NCBI RefSeq assembly: GCF_001613125.1 | Contig: NZ_BDBT01000013.1 | Location: 1 to 64,000 of the forward strand | Reading direction: 5' to 3' | DNA length: 64,000 nt | Origin: Nocardia shimofusensis NBRC 100134 | GTDB taxonomy: Bacteria > Actinomycetota > Actinomycetes > Mycobacteriales > Mycobacteriaceae | Part shown: one piece after another, positions 1 to 10,847 of the stretch | Position numbering within the stretch: position 1 is the stretch's first letter | Layout of the letters: the number at the start of each line of letters is the position of its first letter | Position numbers and translations under genes: made by a program | The notes under the pieces: model-generated | The model's input: only the letters and a program-made list of their open reading frames with translations | Told to the model about the DNA's origin: nothing | Database searches by the model: none

Positions 1-177
1 ACTTTCGCCCCGAACCAAATCGGGGGCCTGATCGAGCCAGTGTGATTGCCAGGCGCTCCTCGTCCTACCTCGTTTCCCAGGCCCCGCCGAGCCTTTCGGC
101 TCTGCGTCTCGGCTCCGGGTCGGTGTCCGTGTCGCTCTGACGTTTAATAAGTTACGTGGCGCAGATGATCATGTCAA
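1..177 (-). promoter_or_regulatory. rRNA operon promoter and leader (operon itself lies off the left edge)
   Basis: Reading the minus strand away from murA, a perfect -35 hexamer TTGACA (172-177) is followed after 17 bases by TAACTT (149-154), a plausible -10. The remaining ~150 bases to the window edge contain no reading frame that looks real and a small GAGCC/GGCTC hairpin (89-102). In mycobacteria and relatives murA sits directly upstream of a ribosomal RNA operon in the same direction, so this is read as the rrn promoter and pre-16S leader. No mature 16S sequence is visible in the window. Confidence 0.65.
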
Positions 178-186
178 ATCGCCTGG

Positions 187-1500
187 TCAGAGGGCATTTT
201 CGCCGACACGTTCGCGATCTGTCCGTGCTACGCCGACCCGTTCGACTCCGCCGCCGAGCGCCTGCAGCTGTTCGACGAAGTTCGGGTAGCCGCGATCGAT
301 GTGGAAGACGTCGTGCACTTCGGTGACGCCATCGGCCACCAGGCCGGCCAGGACCAGGCCCGCACCCGCACGGATGTCGGAGGACCAGACCGGGGCACTC
401 GACAGCCGTGGGATTCCGCGCACCACGGCGTGGTGACCGTCGGTACGGGCGTCGGCGCCCAGCCGGATCATCTCTTCGACGAACCGGAACCGGGCCTCGA
501 AGATGTTCTCGGTGATCATCGACGTGCCGTCGGCGATCGCCGCGAGACCGATCGCCATCGGCTGCAGATCGGTCGGGAAGCCGGGGAACGGCAGCGTCGA
601 GAAATTCACCGCACGCGGCCGCTCGGGCTGGATGACGCGGAAACCGTCCACTTCGAACGAGATTCGCGCGCCCGCCGAGCGCAGCTTGTCCAGCACCAGC
701 GCCAGATGCTTGGGGTTGACGCCGGTGACACGCACGTCCCCCTGGGTCATGGCGGCCGCGATCCCCCAGGTGGCGGCGACGATCCGGTCGCCGATCACCC
801 GGTGTTCGGTGGGATGCAACTGCTCGACGCCTTGGATGGTGAGCACCGAGGTGCCGGCGCCGCTGATCCGCGCGCCCATCTGCACGAGCATGTTGCACAG
901 GTCGACGATGTCGGGTTCGCGGGCGGCATTGTCGATGACTGTCTCGCCCTCGGCGAGCACAGCTGCCATCAGGATGTTCTCGGTAGCGCCCACCGAGGGA
1001 AAGTCCAGCCGAATGCGCGCGCCACGGAGTTCCTCGGCGCGGGCGACCACACAGCCGTGTTCGATCTCGCTGGTCGCGCCCAACAGGCGCAGGCCGGCCT
1101 GGTGCATGTCCAGCGGACGCGAGCCGATGGCGTCCCCGCCCGGCAGCGCGACGACCGCCCGCTTGCACCTGGCCATCAGCGGACCGAGCACACACACCGA
1201 GGCGCGGAACTGGGTGACTGCCGGGAAGTCCGCGTGGTACTTCGGCTCGGACGGCGTGGTGATGGCCACCACCGAACGGTCCCCCGGCGCGGCGTCGGAG
1301 ATCACGACATCGCAGCCGAGGCCACGTAGGACCTCGGCCATCAGGGGGACATCGAGGATGTCCGGGCAGTTCGTGATCGTCGTCGTGCCTTCGGCCAGCA
1401 ACGCGGCAGCCATCAGCTTGAGGACGCTGTTCTTCGCGCCGCCCACCGCGACTTCGCCGACCAGGCGACTGCCGCCGGTGACCAGAAACCGTTCACTCAC
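187..1500 (-). CDS. murA: UDP-N-acetylglucosamine 1-carboxyvinyltransferase
   Basis: Cytosolic enzyme for the first committed step of peptidoglycan synthesis: it transfers enolpyruvate from PEP to UDP-GlcNAc. The N-terminus runs [12 protein letters not shown] then [12 protein letters not shown], which carries the conserved substrate-binding Lys. The active-site loop reads [11 protein letters not shown], so the usual catalytic Cys is Asp (residue 123 from this start). The same change is known in mycobacteria and causes intrinsic fosfomycin insensitivity. The frame stays open to 1521, but the GTG at 1500 gives the N-terminus and length normal for the family (437 residues). It lies just upstream of the rRNA promoter. 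Confidence 0.95.
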   Translation of the reverse strand: MSERFLVTGGSRLVGEVAVGGAKNSVLKLMAAALLAEGTTTITNCPDILDVPLMAEVLRGLGCDVVISDAAPGDRSVVAITTPSEPKYHADFPAVTQFRASVCVLGPLMARCKRAVVALPGGDAIGSRPLDMHQAGLRLLGATSEIEHGCVVARAEELRGARIRLDFPSVGATENILMAAVLAEGETVIDNAAREPDIVDLCNMLVQMGARISGAGTSVLTIQGVEQLHPTEHRVIGDRIVAATWGIAAAMTQGDVRVTGVNPKHLALVLDKLRSAGARISFEVDGFRVIQPERPRAVNFSTLPFPGFPTDLQPMAIGLAAIADGTSMITENIFEARFRFVEEMIRLGADARTDGHHAVVRGIPRLSSAPVWSSDIRAGAGLVLAGLVADGVTEVHDVFHIDRGYPNFVEQLQALGGGVERVGVARTDRERVGENAL

Positions 1501-1551
1501 ACCGCGTAGCTTATCCACCACAGGGCGATGCCATCCGCGTGTAGGGCATCC

Positions 1552-2151
1552 TCATTCGGCCGACTCGCCGCCGCCCGGCTGCCAGAGGATGTCACCGGCC
1601 GGGTTGGTGTAGCGGCTCAGGATGAACAGCAGATCCGACAGCCGGTTCAGGTATCTGGCAGGCAGGACACTGGTGTCGTCGGGATGCGCGGCCACCGCCG
1701 CCCATGCCGAGCGCTCGGCGCGACGTGCCACGGTGCGCGCGGTGTGCAGCAGCGCGGCCAGCGGGGTGCCGCCGGGCAGGATGAACGAATTCAACGGCGC
1801 GAGTTCGGCATTGAACTCGTCGCACCACTGCTCCAGCCGGTCGATGTAGTCCTGGCGGATACGCAGCGGGGGGTACTTCGGCTCCTCGACCACCGGGGTG
1901 GACAGGTCCGCGCCCGCGTCGAACAGGTCGTTCTGGACGCGGCGCAGCACCTTGGTCAGATGTTCGCCGGGCTCGCCGAGTCCGGCGGGATCACCGAGTG
2001 CGATGGCGACGCCGATCGCGGCGTTGGTCTCGTCGCAGTCGGCGTAGGCGACAAGACGCGGATCGGTCTTGGACACTCGCGAGAAATCGCTGAGTCCGGT
2101 GGTGCCGTCGTCGCCGGTTCGGGTGTAGATCCTCGTCAGGTGCACGCTCAC
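1552..2151 (-). CDS. Cob(I)alamin adenosyltransferase, PduO type
   Basis: Transfers the adenosyl group of ATP to cob(I)alamin to make adenosylcobalamin. The N-terminal ATP-binding signature YTRTGDDGTTGLSDFSRVSK and the C-terminal AERSAWAAVAAHP / LPARYLNRLSDLLF segments are typical of the PduO/MMAB family (199 residues). The upstream frame is open, but the protein clearly begins near HLTRIYTRTG, so the GTG at 2151 was chosen; a second GTG at 2145 is an alternative. It lies between a DUF2550 gene and murA. Its product would supply cofactor to the B12-dependent mutase IcmF at 35.1 kb (inference). Confidence 0.93.
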   Translation of the reverse strand: MSVHLTRIYTRTGDDGTTGLSDFSRVSKTDPRLVAYADCDETNAAIGVAIALGDPAGLGEPGEHLTKVLRRVQNDLFDAGADLSTPVVEEPKYPPLRIRQDYIDRLEQWCDEFNAELAPLNSFILPGGTPLAALLHTARTVARRAERSAWAAVAAHPDDTSVLPARYLNRLSDLLFILSRYTNPAGDILWQPGGGESAE

Positions 2152-2173
2152 GAGGACCAGCGTAGAGCCGGTG

Positions 2174-2608
2174 TCACATACCGCGCATACGCCTGGCGCG
2201 ATCCGAGGGCCGCGACTCCACCCAGGACAGGAAAGCCGCCCGAGCGCCCCGATCGAGGGCGAGCTCGTAGCGGCCGTGGGCATCGGAGACCTCGGTGACG
2301 AGGATTTCCTCACTCATGATGTCGAATTCGTCGCCGACCGGACCGCGCCGATCGCCGATCTCGATGCCGCGGCGGTGGATCACCGAATCGGGACCGAGCT
2401 TGAGACTGGTGAGTTTGAAGAAGACGAGGCGATCCTCGTCGTAGCGGATCAGGCCGTGCCGCCAGCCCTGGCCGCCGTTGGCGGGCAGCACCCGCAGGAG
2501 AGCCGAGGTGCCGCCGCGGCGGAGCATGCTCAGCCGGTAGACCGATATCGACGCTACCGCGACCAGCAACAACACCAGAATGATCAAGACAACCATCCCG
2601 GTGTGCAA
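2174..2608 (-). CDS. DUF2550 membrane-anchored protein
   Basis: Protein of 144 residues with one N-terminal hydrophobic segment (VLIILVLLLVAVASISVY, about residues 7-24) followed by a basic RLSMLRRGG stretch and a soluble domain of ~110 residues. It corresponds to the conserved hypothetical found after atpC in mycobacteria (DUF2550). Function is unknown. The start is probably the TTG at 2608, which has AAAGGA suitably upstream; an ATG at 2596 would shorten it by four residues and lacks a good ribosome site. A strong hairpin separates it from atpC, so it probably has its own promoter. Confidence 0.82.
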   Translation of the reverse strand: MHTGMVVLIILVLLLVAVASISVYRLSMLRRGGTSALLRVLPANGGQGWRHGLIRYDEDRLVFFKLTSLKLGPDSVIHRRGIEIGDRRGPVGDEFDIMSEEILVTEVSDAHGRYELALDRGARAAFLSWVESRPSDRARRMRGM

Positions 2609-2735
2609 TGCGGTCCGTCCTTTCGTTCACCCGCACCGCTGGAAGAACGGTGCCGGATACCCAGCGATGGGGACATTCAAACACGAGTCTACAAAGGACC
2701 GGCAGCCGGTCGGCCTGTCACCTTCGGGTGAAACG

Positions 2736-2772
2736 ACTGTCGGCGGCGAGGCAATGCCTCGCCGCCGACAGT
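2736..2772 (-). terminator. ATP synthase operon terminator
   Basis: A perfect 17-bp inverted repeat (2736-2752 and 2756-2772) with a 3-base loop AAT starts 24 bases after the atpC stop. There is no long U tract, as is common in actinobacteria. Confidence 0.85.
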
Positions 2773-2796
2773 ACGGGTTTACGAACCGGGATGCGA

Positions 2797-3189
2797 TCAG
2801 GCGTTCGCGACCTGCTCGACCGCGCGGACCCGGCCCTGCGCCGCGCGCAGTTCCTCCTCGCTCGCGGAGTCGTCCGCGAGCACCTTGCGAGCCTCGTCGA
2901 CATCGACCTCACCCGCGAAGTCCGCGGACTCGGCCAGGATGCGCACCGTGCCGGCGGTCACGGAGAAGAAACCACCGTGCACGGCGGCCACGATCCGCTC
3001 ACCATCGACCGGGACGATGTTCACGATCCCGCCCTCGACCAGCTGGCCGAGCAGGGGCTCGTGGCCCGGCATGATGCCGATCTGGCCCTCGGTGGTCTTG
3101 GCGCTGACGAAGGTGGCCCGGCCGGACCAGAGCCGCCGCTCGACAGCGACGAGATCAACAGACATGTCTTTCGCAGACTCAGCCGCCAT
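2797..3189 (-). CDS. atpC: ATP synthase F1 subunit epsilon
   Basis: Small rotor-stalk subunit that couples with gamma and the c-ring and can inhibit hydrolysis. The N-terminal beta-sandwich is evident ([28 protein letters not shown]), followed by a short helical tail rich in [16 protein letters not shown]. It is 130 residues, about the family length. It starts six bases after the atpD stop; an internal ATG eight codons later (MSVDLVAV) is also possible. Last gene of the atp operon. Confidence 0.95.
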   Translation of the reverse strand: MAAESAKDMSVDLVAVERRLWSGRATFVSAKTTEGQIGIMPGHEPLLGQLVEGGIVNIVPVDGERIVAAVHGGFFSVTAGTVRILAESADFAGEVDVDEARKVLADDSASEEELRAAQGRVRAVEQVANA

Positions 3190-3195
3190 CGGTTA

Positions 3196-4692
<1,497 letters not shown>

Positions 4693-4722
4693 TTACGGCC
4701 CCTCGCTCAGGCCGCGGCGCTT

Positions 4723-5694
4723 CTAGTCGCGGTCCGAGCTCGACGCCAGCGCGTTCACGCCGCCGACGATTTCGCTGATTTCCTGCGTGATCTGGGCCTG
4801 ACGTACCGAGTTGGCCTCGCGCTGCAGGACGCTGGCGAGTTCGTTGGCGTTGTCGGTGGCCGCCTTCATTGCGGTGCGCCGAGCCGCGGACTCGGATGCC
4901 GCTGCCTCGAGCAACGACGCGTAGATACGCGTGTTGATGTACTTGGGCAGCAGGGCCGCCAGCAGCACATCGGCGTCGGGCTCGAATTCGTACTGCGCCT
5001 GAACCTCGGCGGTCGGGGAGTCGGAGAACGAGTCCGCGCCCATATCGAAGTTCTCGTCGACGAAGCTCACCTGGATCGGCGCCAGGCGGCGCACCTCCGG
5101 GGTCTGGGTGAGCATCGAGACGAACCGCGTGTAGACGATGTGCAGCTCGTCGACACCGGCGATGTCGCCGGTACCGTGCGGGTGCGGCACCTCGCCGTCG
5201 GAGCCGGCCATGAACGCTTCGACCAGGTGGTTGCAGGCGGCCGAAGCATCGGTGTACTTCGGCTGCTGCGAGAACCCGATCCACGACGACACGAGCGGCC
5301 GACTGCGGAAGGTGTAGTAGGTCAGACCCTTGGCGCCCATGACATAGAGCACCGGCTCCTTGCCCTCGCCGCGCAGGGTGGTCATCAGCTCTTCGGCGCG
5401 CTTGAGCACGTTCGAGTTGTAACCACCGCACATGCCGCTGTCGCTGGTGATCACCAGCACGGCCGCCCGGCGCGGGTTCGCGCGCTCGGTCAGCAGCGGA
5501 TGCGACAGGTTCTTCGACGCGCTCGCGAGCTCGCCGAGCACCTTGGTGATCTCCTCCGCGTATGGCTTCGCGGCGGCGACTCTGGCCTGCGCCTTGGAGA
5601 TTCGCGAGGTCGCGATCAGCTCTTGGGCCTTGGTGATCTTCTTGATCGAATTCACACCACGAATGCGGGAGCGCAATTCACGCAAGCTAGCCAC
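4723..5694 (-). CDS. atpG: ATP synthase F1 subunit gamma
   Basis: Central rotor shaft of F1. The N-terminal helix [21 protein letters not shown] and the C-terminal helix with [11 protein letters not shown] and [14 protein letters not shown] are diagnostic. The frame is open to 5739, but the GTG at 5694 is preceded by GGGAGG at good spacing and gives the family N-terminus (323 residues). The middle holds an actinobacterial-type insert (around [12 protein letters not shown]). Confidence 0.97.
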   Translation of the reverse strand: MASLRELRSRIRGVNSIKKITKAQELIATSRISKAQARVAAAKPYAEEITKVLGELASASKNLSHPLLTERANPRRAAVLVITSDSGMCGGYNSNVLKRAEELMTTLRGEGKEPVLYVMGAKGLTYYTFRSRPLVSSWIGFSQQPKYTDASAACNHLVEAFMAGSDGEVPHPHGTGDIAGVDELHIVYTRFVSMLTQTPEVRRLAPIQVSFVDENFDMGADSFSDSPTAEVQAQYEFEPDADVLLAALLPKYINTRIYASLLEAAASESAARRTAMKAATDNANELASVLQREANSVRQAQITQEISEIVGGVNALASSSDRD

Positions 5695-5763
5695 GGTTCG
5701 CCCTCCCTTCGTTCGCCCTGGTCGGCTCGAGGCCGACAATCGGATAGCGCATCACTCGACCGG

Positions 5764-7401
5764 TTACTTCTCGACGCGCTTGCGGGTGACCGACAGCGAC
5801 TCGACCTCTTCGTGGCCGAGCTCGCCCGCGGCGGGCTCGTTCACGACACGGCTGCCGTCGGAGGCCAGGAAGCCCTGCTTGAACTTGTCGGTGGCCGCCT
5901 TGATCGCGTCGCCGTTCTCGGCGTCGAGCACCTTGCCGCCGGCGATCGAGGCGAACGCGTCGGCAGCGGTGCGGTGCAGGTCCTCGATCAGCTCGGCGTT
6001 GAAGCGGCGGATGTCGGCGACCGGCACGGAGTCGTAGTAGCCGGCGTCGACCAGGAAGATCGAGACGATCTGGTCTTCCACCGCGACCGGGGAGTACTGA
6101 TCCTGCTTGAGCAGTTCCACCCAGCGCGCGCCGCGCTCGAGCTGCGCCAGCGACGCGGCATCGAGGTCGGAGGCGAAGGCGGAGAACGCCTCCAGCTCGC
6201 GGTACTGCGCCATCTCCAGACGCAGCGAACCGGCGACCTTCTTCATGCCCTTGGTCTGGGCGGCGCCACCGACGCGGGAAACCGAGGTACCGACGTTGAT
6301 CGCCGGGCGGACACCCTTGTTGAACAGGTCGGACTCGAGGAAGACCTGGCCGTCGGTGATGGAGATGACGTTGGTCGGGATGAACGCCGAGACGTCGTTG
6401 GCCTTGGTTTCGATGATCGGCAGACCGGTCATCGAGCCGCCGCCCATCGCGTCGGAGAGCTTGGCGCAACGCTCGAGCAGACGCGAGTGCAGGTAGAAGA
6501 CGTCACCCGGGTACGCCTCGCGGCCCGGCGGACGGCGCAGCAGCAGCGAGATGGCGCGGTAGGCCTCGGCCTGCTTGGTCAGGTCGTCGAACACGATCAG
6601 GACGTGCTTGCCCTGGTACATCCAGTGCTGGCCGATGGCCGAACCGGTGTAGGGGGCCAGCCACTTGAAGCCGGCGGAATCCGACGCGGGGGCCGCGACG
6701 ATGGTGGTGTACTCCATCGCGCCGTGCTCTTCCAGCGCGGCCTTGACGCCCGCGATGGTGGAACCCTTCTGGCCGATGGCGACGTAGATGCAGCGCATCT
6801 GCTTGGTGGGGTCGCCGGACTCCCAGTTGGCCTTCTGGTTCAGGATCGCGTCGATGCAGACCGCGGTCTTGCCGGTCTTGCGGTCACCGATGACCAGCTG
6901 ACGCTGGCCACGACCGATGGCGGTCAGCGCGTCGATGGCGGTGATGCCGGTGGCCATCGGCTCCTCGACCGGCTGGCGCTCCAGCACGGTCGCGGCCTGC
7001 AGCTCGAGCACGCGGCGCTCTTCGGCTTCGATCTCGCCGAGGCCGTCGATGGGCTGGCCGAGCGGGTTCACCACGCGACCGAGGAACTTGTCGCCGACCG
7101 GGACCGAGAGCACGTCGCCGGTGCGGCGCACCTGCTGGCCCTCTTCGATCTTGGCGTACTCACCGAGGATGACCGCACCGATCTCGCGGTCCTCGAGGTT
7201 GAGCGCCACGCCGAGCACGCCGCCGGGGAACTCGAGCAGCTCGTTGGCCATCGCCGAGGGCAGGCCGCTGACGTGCGCGATGCCGTCACTGGTGTCGGTG
7301 ACGAGACCCACTTCTTCGATGGAGGTCTCGGGGGTGTAGCTCTGGGTGTAGCTCTCGATCGCGCTACGGATCTCGTCGGAGGAGATCGTCAGCTCCGCCA
7401 T
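5764..7401 (-). CDS. atpA: ATP synthase F1 subunit alpha
   Basis: Non-catalytic nucleotide-binding subunit of F1 (545 residues). The P-loop GDRKTGKT is at residues 172-179. It is longer than E. coli AtpA because of a C-terminal tail after the helical domain (ending SVTRKRVEK). A similar tail in mycobacteria restrains ATP hydrolysis; whether this one does is inference. A three-copy 25-bp repeat lies in the gap before it. Confidence 0.98.
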   Translation of the reverse strand: MAELTISSDEIRSAIESYTQSYTPETSIEEVGLVTDTSDGIAHVSGLPSAMANELLEFPGGVLGVALNLEDREIGAVILGEYAKIEEGQQVRRTGDVLSVPVGDKFLGRVVNPLGQPIDGLGEIEAEERRVLELQAATVLERQPVEEPMATGITAIDALTAIGRGQRQLVIGDRKTGKTAVCIDAILNQKANWESGDPTKQMRCIYVAIGQKGSTIAGVKAALEEHGAMEYTTIVAAPASDSAGFKWLAPYTGSAIGQHWMYQGKHVLIVFDDLTKQAEAYRAISLLLRRPPGREAYPGDVFYLHSRLLERCAKLSDAMGGGSMTGLPIIETKANDVSAFIPTNVISITDGQVFLESDLFNKGVRPAINVGTSVSRVGGAAQTKGMKKVAGSLRLEMAQYRELEAFSAFASDLDAASLAQLERGARWVELLKQDQYSPVAVEDQIVSIFLVDAGYYDSVPVADIRRFNAELIEDLHRTAADAFASIAGGKVLDAENGDAIKAATDKFKQGFLASDGSRVVNEPAAGELGHEEVESLSVTRKRVEK

Positions 7402-7450
7402 GTTCTGTCCTGCTCTCGCTGTAAGGGTCTCGAATGTCGGTGTGGTGGCC

Positions 7451-7525
7451 GGCCGCCAAGCCGGTTCCCGGCCCCGGCCGCTAGGCCAGTTCCCGGCCCC
7501 GGCCGCTAGGCCAGTTCCCGGCGCA
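7451..7525. repeat. Three tandem 25-bp repeats across the atpH stop codon
   Basis: Three adjacent 25-base units (7451-7475, 7476-7500, 7501-7525). The second and third differ only at their last two bases; the first has three further changes. The third unit encodes the last residues of AtpH (RELA) and its TAG stop. The other two lie in the atpH-atpA spacer, so they look like post-stop duplications of the gene's 3' end. Confidence 0.9.
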
Positions 7526-8315
7526 GCCGCTCCAGTCGGCCGACGGCACTGCCGTCGATCACGTCGTCGCCGATCCGGACGACCAGCCCGCTGAGCAGGC
7601 TCGTGTCGACCTGCACGTGCACCGTGACGGGCTTGCCGTAGATGCGCTGCAGGGAGGCGGACAACCGCTCCCGCTGCTGCGGCGTCAGGGCGATCGCGGC
7701 ACGTGCGTACGCGACGATCTGTTCACGACGCGACGCGGCCAAGTCGGACAGCTCGTCGAAGGCGGTGCCGATGGCGGTGCCTTCCCGAGTGACCACCTGT
7801 TCGGCCAGGGAGACGGTGACCGGCTCGGCCTTACCCGTCAGCAGGCGGGTCAGCAGTTCACGCTTGGCCGCGACGGGCTTCGCGCGATCGGAGAGCGCCT
7901 GCTCGAGGTCGGGGTTGTCGGCGATGATCCGGCCCAGCCGGAACAGCTCGTCCTCGACCGCGTCCAGCCTGCCCGCGTTGGCGGCCGACTCGAGCAGCGC
8001 TTCCTGCCCGAGCAGAACCAGCGTGTCGACCAGGTCGGAGGTGCGCGACCAGTTCTGCGCCACGGCAGTGGTCAGCACCGCCAAGGTGGCGACGCTGACC
8101 TTGCCGCCGAAGACCCGCTCGCTCAGTTCGGCGCGTGCGGAACCAGGCACCGACACGTCCGCGAGCGCAACACGCAGCGAACGCTGGTCGTCCAGCACGG
8201 CCACGGCGGCGAACAGTTCCGAACCCGTCGTGGCGGCAACACTGTCGCTTCCGGTCAGAGCGGCCCGAAGCGCTTCCCTGGACCGGGAGCTTGCCTCGCG
8301 GCTCGCTGCGTACAT
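7506..8315 (-). CDS. atpH: ATP synthase F1 subunit delta
   Basis: Peripheral-stalk subunit (269 residues) joining F1 to the b subunits. The N-terminal helical domain ([20 protein letters not shown]) and the C-terminal delta signature ([21 protein letters not shown]) are present. Mycobacteria carry a b-delta fusion of ~445 residues; here there is no b-type N-terminal domain. The ATG at 8315 was chosen because GAGAAG lies just upstream; a GTG at 8324 is an alternative. It follows atpF after ~20 bases. Confidence 0.95.
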   Translation of the reverse strand: MYAASREASSRSREALRAALTGSDSVAATTGSELFAAVAVLDDQRSLRVALADVSVPGSARAELSERVFGGKVSVATLAVLTTAVAQNWSRTSDLVDTLVLLGQEALLESAANAGRLDAVEDELFRLGRIIADNPDLEQALSDRAKPVAAKRELLTRLLTGKAEPVTVSLAEQVVTREGTAIGTAFDELSDLAASRREQIVAYARAAIALTPQQRERLSASLQRIYGKPVTVHVQVDTSLLSGLVVRIGDDVIDGSAVGRLERLRRELA

Positions 8316-8334
8316 GCTTCTCACTTTCGCGTCG

Positions 8335-8892
8335 TTACCTTCCGACCCCGATGCCGGCATCGGAAGAATCGAGCTCGCTCAGGAAGCGCTCGATCGATGC
8401 GGCCTGCTTGGCCTCGTCCGAAACCGACTGACCGATGATCTTCTCGGCAAGGTCGACGGCCGTGCGGCCGACTTCGGAACGCAGCTCGGTGAGGATCTGC
8501 TGGCGCTGGGCTTCCAGCTGCGAGTGGCCCGCGGCCACGATGCGGTCGCTTTCGGCCTGGGCCTCGGTGCGCATCTGCGCGAGGATCTGCTGGCCCTGCG
8601 TACGCGCTTCCTCACGGATGCGCGCAGCCTCCAGCCTGGCGTCGGCCAGCTGCTGCTGGTACTGCTGCAGCGTCTGCTGGGCCTCGACCTGTGCGGCCTC
8701 GGCCTTGGCGATACCGCCCTCGATCTTCTCGGTGCGCTCGGCCAGAACCTTGTTCAGGCTCGGGATCACGAACTTGTAGAAGACCGCGGCGATGATCGCG
8801 ACGCAGACGATCGACCAGACGATGTCGTACGTTGCGGGGAGGAGAGGATTCACATCCTCACCCTCCGCTGCCAGTACTGCGTACTCGTACAT
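8335..8892 (-). CDS. atpF: ATP synthase Fo subunit b
   Basis: Stator subunit of 185 residues. One N-terminal membrane helix ([20 protein letters not shown], about residues 25-44) is followed by a long Glu/Arg/Gln-rich coiled coil and a C-terminal segment that contacts delta. A single b gene implies a homodimeric stalk. It starts five bases after the atpE stop, so it is co-translated. Confidence 0.97.
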   Translation of the reverse strand: MYEYAVLAAEGEDVNPLLPATYDIVWSIVCVAIIAAVFYKFVIPSLNKVLAERTEKIEGGIAKAEAAQVEAQQTLQQYQQQLADARLEAARIREEARTQGQQILAQMRTEAQAESDRIVAAGHSQLEAQRQQILTELRSEVGRTAVDLAEKIIGQSVSDEAKQAASIERFLSELDSSDAGIGVGR

Positions 8893-8897
8893 CGGAA

Positions 8898-9167
<270 letters not shown>

Positions 9168-9222
9168 TCACCCGCCGGGCGGCGAGGTGTAGCAGGTCTG
9201 ACGTTGTTGTTGTGCGGTCGGG

Positions 9223-10017
9223 TCAGTGGGAGTCGGCGTGCTCGGCGAGACCGATGTAGACAGCGGTCAGCAGGGCGAACACGTAGGCCTGCAGGAACAC
9301 GACCAGCAGCTCGAACAGGGTGAACCCGAGACCCGCGATCAGCGAGAACGGGGAGAACACCTTCATCCAGGCGGTGGCGTCGAACAGGAAGTACCAGGTG
9401 GCGCTGAAGAACAGCACCAGCATGATGTGGCCGGCCAGCATGTTCGCCATGAGACGGACGGTCAGCGTGAACGGGCGCAGGATGAACGTCGAGACGAACT
9501 CGATCGGGATCAGCAGCACGTGCAGCGCGGGCGGCACGTTGGGCACGACGATGCTGGAACGCATGTAGGTGAAGAAGCCGTACTTCTTGATGCCCACGTA
9601 GTTGAACGCGATGTAGGCGATCGCGGCCAGCACGAGCGGCATGCCGATCCGGGCGTTCGAGGAGATGTTCAAGAACGGGATCACGCCGGAGATGTTCAGA
9701 AAGAGGACCGTGAAGAAGATCGTCGCGATCAGCGGGAAGAACTTGCGGCCGGTTTCCTTGCCCAGCACCTCTTCGGCGATCTGCTCCTTGACGAAGACCA
9801 GGCCGATTTCGGCGACATTCTGCAGGCCGCGTGGAATGATCTTCGGACTCCGGAACGCCAAGAACATGACGGCCACCAGAACAGCCGTCATCAGCAGGCG
9901 GACCAGCATCAAACGATCGAGTTCGAACGGCGTTCCCTCGAACAGCACAGCTGGAGGGAAGAAGTCGGTTAGCGACGGCGCGTGGAACTCACCCGCCGCC
10001 AAAGTGGTGACGCTCAG
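9223..10017 (-). CDS. atpB: ATP synthase Fo subunit a
   Basis: Membrane half-channel subunit with about five to six hydrophobic spans. The essential Arg is in LTVRLMANMLAGH, and the C-terminal helix is FLQAYVFALLTAVYIGLA. The homologous part begins at SVTTLAAGEFHAPS. No ATG or GTG lies in frame there: the codon before SVTT is CTG (10015-10017), preceded by GGGAGAG at about five bases. The next in-frame upstream start is TTG at 10086, which would add 23 residues unlike the family. I place the start at CTG with moderate confidence (264 residues); the gene identity is certain. Confidence 0.9.
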   Translation of the reverse strand: MSVTTLAAGEFHAPSLTDFFPPAVLFEGTPFELDRLMLVRLLMTAVLVAVMFLAFRSPKIIPRGLQNVAEIGLVFVKEQIAEEVLGKETGRKFFPLIATIFFTVLFLNISGVIPFLNISSNARIGMPLVLAAIAYIAFNYVGIKKYGFFTYMRSSIVVPNVPPALHVLLIPIEFVSTFILRPFTLTVRLMANMLAGHIMLVLFFSATWYFLFDATAWMKVFSPFSLIAGLGFTLFELLVVFLQAYVFALLTAVYIGLAEHADSH

Positions 10018-10318
10018 CGTTCTCTCCCGTGTTCGGGCCGCGAGGTGGGTTTCATTCCCGCGGTTCGATCGGACATTGACGATCAATTTGGTCGACTGAG
10101 GTCGGCTCGAAGTTCGTCAGCAGCTGGGCGGCAAATCCGCTTAGGCGTCTGTACGTGTGTCGGCGACATCGTCGACATGCAGAACCACACCCTCGTCAGG
10201 CGCGGTACGGCAGTAAGCATAGCGGCACCACAGGCGGTCCAGGAGACTACCCCTCGCTTGGTTGCTTGCTTACCAACACTTTACCAAGGGGTCTACGACA
10301 CTGTGTAGGGGGGTGAAG
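10018..10318 (-). promoter_or_regulatory. atpI-atpB spacer, probable atp operon leader
   Basis: About 300 bases without a convincing gene between atpI and atpB. On the minus strand it holds a direct repeat TTGGTAA (within 10262-10285) and, further down, TATGCT near 10216 that could be a -10. The long spacer before the main atp genes suggests a second promoter, but no matching -35 is clear. Confidence 0.35.
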
Positions 10319-10777
10319 TCACTGCGGGGTGCCGGAGGCATCGCCGTCACCCGCGGGGGTGGTCACGTACGGGACCTTCTGGCGCACAACGCCGACGGTC
10401 TCGGCGCCGAGCACGATCACCAGCGCGCCGATGACGGTCAGGAACAGCACCACGCGGTCGTAGAAGTCGAAGCGGGTCAGGACCGCCACCGCGATCAGCA
10501 CCAGCAGCACCTTGCCGACCCAGCTGACCAGCATGACCAGGCCGGCGGTGCTCGGCGGCAGCTGCGCGCCGAACAGCACGACCGCCGCCGTGGTCAGGAT
10601 GAACACCCCGCCGATGGCCGACCCGAGCAGCGCGCCCCACAACCCGGGCAGCCCGGCCGCGGCGGTCCCGATGGCCGCGGCGAGGACCACCAGCGCCGCC
10701 AGACCGATCAGGCCGTAGCGCAGCGCGGCCTTCAGCGGGGCGTCGGGACCGGGCACGGGGGTAGGCGTGAAACTCAC
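10319..10777 (-). CDS. AtpI-like small membrane protein
   Basis: Protein of 152 residues with four predicted membrane spans (starting YGLIGLAALVVLAAAIG) and a short polar C-terminus. Position directly before atpB and topology match the ATP synthase protein I homologue in this place in mycobacteria, thought to help c-ring assembly or ion handling in other bacteria. Sequence similarity to AtpI is weak by eye, so the name rests mainly on context. Confidence 0.75.
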   Translation of the reverse strand: MSFTPTPVPGPDAPLKAALRYGLIGLAALVVLAAAIGTAAAGLPGLWGALLGSAIGGVFILTTAAVVLFGAQLPPSTAGLVMLVSWVGKVLLVLIAVAVLTRFDFYDRVVLFLTVIGALVIVLGAETVGVVRQKVPYVTTPAGDGDASGTPQ

Positions 10778-10847
10778 GTGACCGACTGTACCCAGTCCCC
10801 GGGAGCGCCCGCCGAGCCGCCGTGGTCTTTACCCGGCGCGGGTGCCG

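Noticed and set aside
7506..8892. Mycobacterial b-delta fusion
   Set aside because: The delta gene starts with the usual short N-terminus and has no membrane or coiled-coil b domain.
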